Below, in pieces: positions 60,087 through 64,000 of a stretch of DNA of 64,000 nucleotides. How positions within the stretch are numbered: the stretch's first letter is position 1; each line of letters begins with the position of its first letter. Under the pieces are notes generated by a model. The model was not told the origin of the DNA. It searched no databases and saw only the letters and a list, made by a program, of their open reading frames with translations. Origin of the DNA: Streptomyces sp. CCM_MD2014 (GTDB taxonomy: Bacteria; Actinomycetota; Actinomycetes; Streptomycetales; Streptomycetaceae); assembly GCF_000772045.1 (NCBI RefSeq), contig NZ_CP009754.1:6262001-6326000 (forward strand), given 5' to 3'. Position numbers and translations under genes: made by a program.

Positions 60087-60341
60087 TCAGTAGTGGTAGC
60101 GCGCCTGGACGATGATCAGGACGTCGTCGGCGGGTTTGTACACAAGACGGTGCGTGTCGTCGATGCGCCGTGACCAGTAGCCCGACAGGTCGCCCTTGAG
60201 CGGCTCCGGCTTGCCGATGCCCTTGAACGGGTCACGGGTGATGTCGCTGATCAGTCTGTTGATCCGCTTGGTCACCTTCCGGTCGCTCTCGGCCCAGTGG
60301 ACGTAGTCCTCCCAGCCGTGGGACGTGAAAGTGATCCTCAC
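60087..60341 (-). CDS. yoeB: YoeB/Txe-family toxin (ribosome-dependent mRNA endonuclease)
   Basis: An 84-residue RelE-superfamily toxin: [56 protein letters not shown] and a C-terminal ARYHY. The Glu, Arg and His of the YoeB active site (E in KPEPL, RR, terminal H-Y) are present. It cuts mRNA in the ribosome and is neutralised by YefM. GTG 60341 overlaps the yefM stop by four bases. The gene sits next to glnE as in S. coelicolor. Confidence 0.93.
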   Translation of the reverse strand: MRITFTSHGWEDYVHWAESDRKVTKRINRLISDITRDPFKGIGKPEPLKGDLSGYWSRRIDDTHRLVYKPADDVLIIVQARYHY

Positions 60342-60601
60342 GCCCGCTCCGCGTCCGGGTCGATCAACTCGCGCTCCCGGGCCTCGCCCGCCTCGGCCTC
60401 CGCGATGGAGTCGAGCAGGCGCCGGGCGTTCCGCGGCGAGCGCAGGAGATGCACCGTTTCCGTCCACGCCGTGAAGTCCTCCTCGGACATGAGCACGGCG
60501 TTCCCCTTGCGGGAGGTGATGTGCACCGGCGCATGGTCCTCGTTGACCTGCTCTATCAGCGGGAACAGGTTCTGACGGGCTTCGCTGGCGGTGATGGACA
60601 T
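60338..60601 (-). CDS. yefM: YefM/Phd-family antitoxin
   Basis: An 87-residue antitoxin: [39 protein letters not shown] is the DNA-binding Phd/YefM fold, followed by a toxin-binding acidic tail ([16 protein letters not shown]). With YoeB it should repress its own promoter, which lies in the 175 bp shared with the divergent glnE. TTGTACAAGATATCGTAC (60625–60642), with its TTGTACAA and GATATC palindromes and GTAC repeats, is the likely operator. Confidence 0.93.
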   Translation of the reverse strand: MSITASEARQNLFPLIEQVNEDHAPVHITSRKGNAVLMSEEDFTAWTETVHLLRSPRNARRLLDSIAEAEAGEARERELIDPDAERA

Positions 60602-60624
60602 ACCAGTGTCTCCCTTCCTCGACT

Positions 60625-60642
60625 TGTACAAGATATCGTACG
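60625..60642. promoter_or_regulatory. Palindromic operator candidate of yefM–yoeB
   Basis: TTGTACAAGATATCGTAC contains the palindrome TTGTACAA and GATATC with repeated GTAC, 24 bp upstream of yefM. YefM operators in other bacteria have a TGTACA core (E. coli TTGTACA), so this is a good match. glnE starts 134 bp away on the other side. Confidence 0.7.
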
Positions 60643-60775
60643 AGTGCGGAGCGGGCCACTGGAAGGGGCGAAAGCGTACGCCCCGGCGCCCGCGCGGCGT
60701 TCCCCGGTTACGCTCAGCCCGTACGACCTTGATCCCGCGGAGCCCTTGGCCCGCACGGTGCGACAGGAGGCCGAG

Positions 60776-63700
60776 ATGACGGCGCCGGGGCGCAGGAGCA
60801 GTACCTTCACGCGGCTGCTGCGGCACGGCTTCACCGACCCCTCCGCCGCCGAACGGCTCCTCGAGGGCGCCGAGCTGGCCGAACTGCGCGCCGACCCGGT
60901 CCTCCTCGAGGCGCTGGGCGCCACCGCCGACCCGGACCTCGCCCTGCACGGGCTGGTACGGCTCCTGGAGGCGCAGCCCGGCCCCACCGCCCGCCGGGAG
61001 CTGCTGGACACCCTGATAGCCGCCAAGCCGCTGCGCGACCGGCTCCTCGGTGTGCTCGGCGCCAGCGAGGCGCTCGGCGACCACCTCGCCCGGCATGCCG
61101 GGGACTGGCAGGCCCTGGTGACGTACGAGCCGCGGGACCTGCACCGCGGGGTCGAGGAGTTCGAGCGGGGGCTCGCCGAGGCCACCGACCCGGTCTCCCT
61201 GCGCGTCGCCTACCGGCGCTGCCTGCTGTCCATCGCCGCCCGCGACGTGTGCGGCACCATCGACGTCGCCGAGACCGCCGCCGAGCTGGCCGACCTCGCC
61301 ACCGCCACCCTGCGCGCCGCCCTGGCCCTCGCCGAGGCCGCCGCGCCCGAGGACGCGGCGCGCTGCCGGCTCGCGGTGATCGCGATGGGCAAGTGCGGCG
61401 GACACGAGCTGAACTACGTCTCCGACGTCGACGTGATCTTCGTGGGCGAGGCGGCGGAGACCCCGGCCGGTGGCGCGGACGTCGACGAGACCAAGGCGCT
61501 GCGGGCCGCCACCTCGCTCGCCTCGCACATGATGCGGATCTGCTCCGAGACCACCGTCGAGGGTTCCATCTGGCCCGTCGACGCCAACCTCCGCCCCGAG
61601 GGCCGCAACGGCCCGCTGGTGCGCACCCTCAGCAGCCACGTCGCCTACTACCAGCGCTGGGCCAAGACCTGGGAGTTCCAGGCGCTGCTCAAGGCCCGCC
61701 CGGTGGCCGGCGACCCCGGCCTCGGCGCCGAGTACGTCGCCGCCCTCCAGCCCCTGGTGTGGCAGGCCGCCGACCGCGAGAACTTCGTCCCCGACGTGCA
61801 GAAGATGCGCCGCCGGGTGGTGGAGACCATCCCCGTCGCCGAGGTCGACCGGCAGTTGAAGCTGGGCCCCGGCGGCCTCAGGGACGTCGAGTTCGCCGTG
61901 CAGCTCCTCCAGCTCGTGCACGGGCGGGCGGACACCTCCCTGCACAGCGGCACGACGCTGGACGCGCTGGAGGCCCTGGCCGCGGGCGGCTACGTCGGCC
62001 GCACCGACGCCGCACAGCTCGAGGAGGCGTACCGCTTCCTGCGCTCCATGGAGCACCGCATCCAGCTGCACCGGCTGCGCCGCACCCACCTGGTGCCCGA
62101 GGACGAGGCCGACCTGCGCCGCCTCGGCCGCTCGCTCGGCCTGCGCACCGACCCCGTCGCCGGGCTGCTGCGCGCGTGGAAGCGACACGCCTCCGTCGTA
62201 CGCCGGCTGCACGAGAAGCTCTTCTACCGTCCGTTGCTCGACGCCGTCGCCCAGCTCGCGCCCGGCGAGGCCCGGCTCAGCCCCGAGGCCGCCCGGGAGC
62301 GCCTGGTCGCGCTCGGGTACGCCGACCCGGCCGCCGCGCTCAGGCACCTGGAGGCGCTGGCGTCCGGCGTCACCCGCAAGGCCGCCATCCAGCGCACCCT
62401 GCTGCCCGTGCTGCTCGGCTGGTTCGCCGACTCCGCCGACCCGGACACCGGACTGCTCAACTTCCGCAAGGTCTCCGACGCGCTCGGCACCACCCCCTGG
62501 TACCTCAGGCTGCTGCGGGACGAGGGCGCCGCCGCCGAGAACCTCGCCCGGGTGCTCTCCGCCGGGCGGCTCGCCCCCGACCTGCTGATGCGGGCCCCGG
62601 AGGCCGTCGCGCTGCTCGGCGACGGCGTCGCCGGGGGACTGCGGCCGCGCGGCCGGGCCCAGCTGGAGCAGGAGACCCTGGCCGCGGTCCGCCGCGCCGA
62701 CGACGCCGTACAGGCCGTCACCGCGGTGCGCGGCGTACGGCGCCGGGAGCTGTTCCGCACCGCCGCCGCCGACATCGTCGGCTCCTACGGCACCGAGGCC
62801 CAGCCGGTCGAGGCCGACCAGGGCGCCCTGGTGGACCTGGTCGGCGGCGCGGTGTCCGACCTGACGGCGGCGACGTTGGCGGGGACGCTGCGGGCGGTCG
62901 TGCGGGAGAAGTGGGGCGACGTCCTGCCGACCCGGTTCGCGATCATCGGCATGGGCCGCTTCGGCGGACACGAGCTGGGCTACGGCTCGGACGCGGACGT
63001 GCTCTTCGTGCACGAGCCCCGGGACGGGGTGGACGAGCGGGAGGCCGGGGACGCCGCCAACAAGGTCGTCGCCGAGATGCGCCGCCTGCTCCAGGTGCCG
63101 AGCGCCGACCCGCCCCTGCTGATCGACGCCGACCTGCGGCCCGAGGGCAGGTCGGGGCCGCTGGTGCGGACCCTCAAGTCGTACGAGGCCTACTACCGGC
63201 GCTGGTCCCTCGGGTGGGAGTCGCACGCGCTGCTGCGGGCCGAGTTCGTCGCCGGCGACGAGGAGCTGGGGCGGCGCTTCGTCGAGCTGATCGACCCCCT
63301 GCGCTATCCGGCGGGCGGGCTCACCGAGGACGCCGTACGGGAGATCCGGCGGCTCAAGGCCCGTATGGAGTCCGAGCGGCTGCCGCGCGGGGCCGACCCC
63401 AAGCTGCACGCCAAACTCGGCCCCGGCGGTCTCTCCGACGTGGAGTGGACCGTGCAGCTGCTCCAGCTGCGGCACGGGCACGAGGTCGCCGGGCTGCGGA
63501 CCACCAGGACCCGCACGGCGCTGGCCGCCGCGCGCGACGCGGGGTTCGTGTCGGCGGAGCACGCCGAGACCCTCGACGAGGCGTGGGTGCTGGCCACGCG
63601 GGTGCGCAACGCGGTGATGCTGGTCCGGGGGCGGGCCGGCGACACCTTCCCGACCGACCCGCGCGAGCTGGCGGCCGTGGGCCGCTATCTGGGCCACGGA

Positions 63701-63787
63701 CCGGGCCACGCGGGGGACATGCTCGACGAGTACCGCCGCACGGCCCGCCGGGCACGGACGGTGGTGGAGGAGCTGTTCTACGCGTGA
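60776..63787 (+). CDS. glnE: Glutamine synthetase adenylyltransferase/deadenylase
   Basis: A 1003-residue bifunctional enzyme. The N-terminal half holds nucleotidyltransferase motif GGHELNYVSDVDVIF near residue 208 (deadenylylase domain), and the C-terminal half holds GGHELGYGSDADVLF near residue 730 (adenylylase domain). RPEGRNGPLVR and RPEGRSGPLVR repeats confirm the duplicated domains. It controls the activity of GlnA (not in this window) by adenylylation. ATG 60776 has ACAGGAGG upstream. GlnA2 lacks the target Tyr. Confidence 0.96.
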   Translation: MTAPGRRSSTFTRLLRHGFTDPSAAERLLEGAELAELRADPVLLEALGATADPDLALHGLVRLLEAQPGPTARRELLDTLIAAKPLRDRLLGVLGASEALGDHLARHAGDWQALVTYEPRDLHRGVEEFERGLAEATDPVSLRVAYRRCLLSIAARDVCGTIDVAETAAELADLATATLRAALALAEAAAPEDAARCRLAVIAMGKCGGHELNYVSDVDVIFVGEAAETPAGGADVDETKALRAATSLASHMMRICSETTVEGSIWPVDANLRPEGRNGPLVRTLSSHVAYYQRWAKTWEFQALLKARPVAGDPGLGAEYVAALQPLVWQAADRENFVPDVQKMRRRVVETIPVAEVDRQLKLGPGGLRDVEFAVQLLQLVHGRADTSLHSGTTLDALEALAAGGYVGRTDAAQLEEAYRFLRSMEHRIQLHRLRRTHLVPEDEADLRRLGRSLGLRTDPVAGLLRAWKRHASVVRRLHEKLFYRPLLDAVAQLAPGEARLSPEAARERLVALGYADPAAALRHLEALASGVTRKAAIQRTLLPVLLGWFADSADPDTGLLNFRKVSDALGTTPWYLRLLRDEGAAAENLARVLSAGRLAPDLLMRAPEAVALLGDGVAGGLRPRGRAQLEQETLAAVRRADDAVQAVTAVRGVRRRELFRTAAADIVGSYGTEAQPVEADQGALVDLVGGAVSDLTAATLAGTLRAVVREKWGDVLPTRFAIIGMGRFGGHELGYGSDADVLFVHEPRDGVDEREAGDAANKVVAEMRRLLQVPSADPPLLIDADLRPEGRSGPLVRTLKSYEAYYRRWSLGWESHALLRAEFVAGDEELGRRFVELIDPLRYPAGGLTEDAVREIRRLKARMESERLPRGADPKLHAKLGPGGLSDVEWTVQLLQLRHGHEVAGLRTTRTRTALAAARDAGFVSAEHAETLDEAWVLATRVRNAVMLVRGRAGDTFPTDPRELAAVGRYLGHGPGHAGDMLDEYRRTARRARTVVEELFYA

Positions 63788-63815
63788 CGGCTGCCGCTTC
63801 GCCCGCGCGCCCGCG

Positions 63816-64000
63816 TCACCGCTGCTGGGGCTGAGGCTGGGGCTTCGGGTCGCGCGGTCCGGCGCTGGCCGGGTGCCTCCTCCAGTGCCTGAACGGCCCC
63901 GGCGCCCACCCGCGTCGCCCCGGCGGCACGACTGCCCGCAGCTGGGAGGGCAGTGCGTACGGCGACTTCCCGTACCAGACGCAGGCCACCCCGTATCCGA
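63816..64000 (-). CDS. C-terminal end of an unidentified protein (partial)
   Basis: The minus strand reads open from the window edge to TGA at 63816–63818, 60 codons. It contains GYGVACVWYGKSPYALPSQLR and ends in PKPQPQPQQR. Third positions are mostly G or C. It is convergent with glnE, 28 bp away. The family cannot be told from this end. Confidence 0.6.
   Translation of the reverse strand, partial: GYGVACVWYGKSPYALPSQLRAVVPPGRRGWAPGPFRHWRRHPASAGPRDPKPQPQPQQR

Noticed and set aside
60338-63709. A long minus-strand frame opposite glnE
   Set aside because: It only reads through the antisense of glnE. The real minus-strand gene in this frame is yefM at 60338–60601.

Overview
This is a high-GC actinobacterial window, almost certainly from a Streptomyces chromosome. 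The evidence is codon usage with G or C at most third positions, GTG starts, ATGA/GTGA gene overlaps, an AfsR-type regulator, DmdR-type iron boxes, an LAXTG sortase signal, and the neighbourhood glnA2 – DUF3105/DUF305 – yefM/yoeB – glnE.

Chromosomal left part (1–34981). After the tail of an unidentified gene come a TetR regulator diverging from a small basic protein and a PrimPol-domain protein. An iron/heme block follows: efeO-efeB-efeU plus a lipoprotein, hmuT-hmuU-hmuV, two secreted HtaA heme-binding proteins (one with an LAXTG cell-wall sorting signal) and heme oxygenase hmuO. Three iron boxes sit in front of these units, so heme would be captured at the wall, imported and opened for its iron under one repressor. 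Next are map, an MFS exporter, an F420:NADP+ oxidoreductase, an M50 protease, a 1205-residue AfsR-like regulator, a drrAB-type exporter, panB, a membrane-anchored EEP phosphatase/nuclease, an MFS drug exporter, a three-gene envelope/stress operon (helical repeat protein, holin-like DUF1469, DUF3618), an orphan double-glycine leader peptide and a Ser/Thr kinase with a WD40 sensor that is translationally coupled to a 44-residue peptide.

Integrated element (about 35028–56716, about 21.7 kb). This is an actinomycete integrative and conjugative element (AICE). Its backbone, read left to right on the + strand, is: small spd-type genes, a DUF2637 protein, a zinc-ribbon protein, a large Spd-like protein, FtsK-type traB, a DNA methyltransferase, a PrimPol replicase, an AAA helicase, xis and int. 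Regulation is by a GntR–Nudix fusion and an XRE regulator. Two repeat clusters look like the transfer locus (GACAAG repeats directly after traB) and an iteron-type origin or operator (TGCGTCA repeats before xis). The left 8 kb is lower-GC cargo: a divergent pair of an MrcB_N–NOV_C (DUF3883) nuclease-like protein and a UvrD-like helicase fused to an Fe-S RecB-type nuclease, then a membrane protein and a probable HEPN-domain protein. These look like anti-phage or anti-plasmid genes.

The element is not in a tRNA gene. It sits in the 3' end of glnA2: the original last 28 codons are left at 34956–35043, and the element supplied a substitute 3' end with three amino-acid differences that restores the reading frame.

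Chromosomal right part (56629–64000): glnA2 (GS-like, without the adenylylation tyrosine), a DUF3105/DUF305 pair, a VOC protein, the yefM/yoeB toxin–antitoxin pair, glnE and the tail of another gene.
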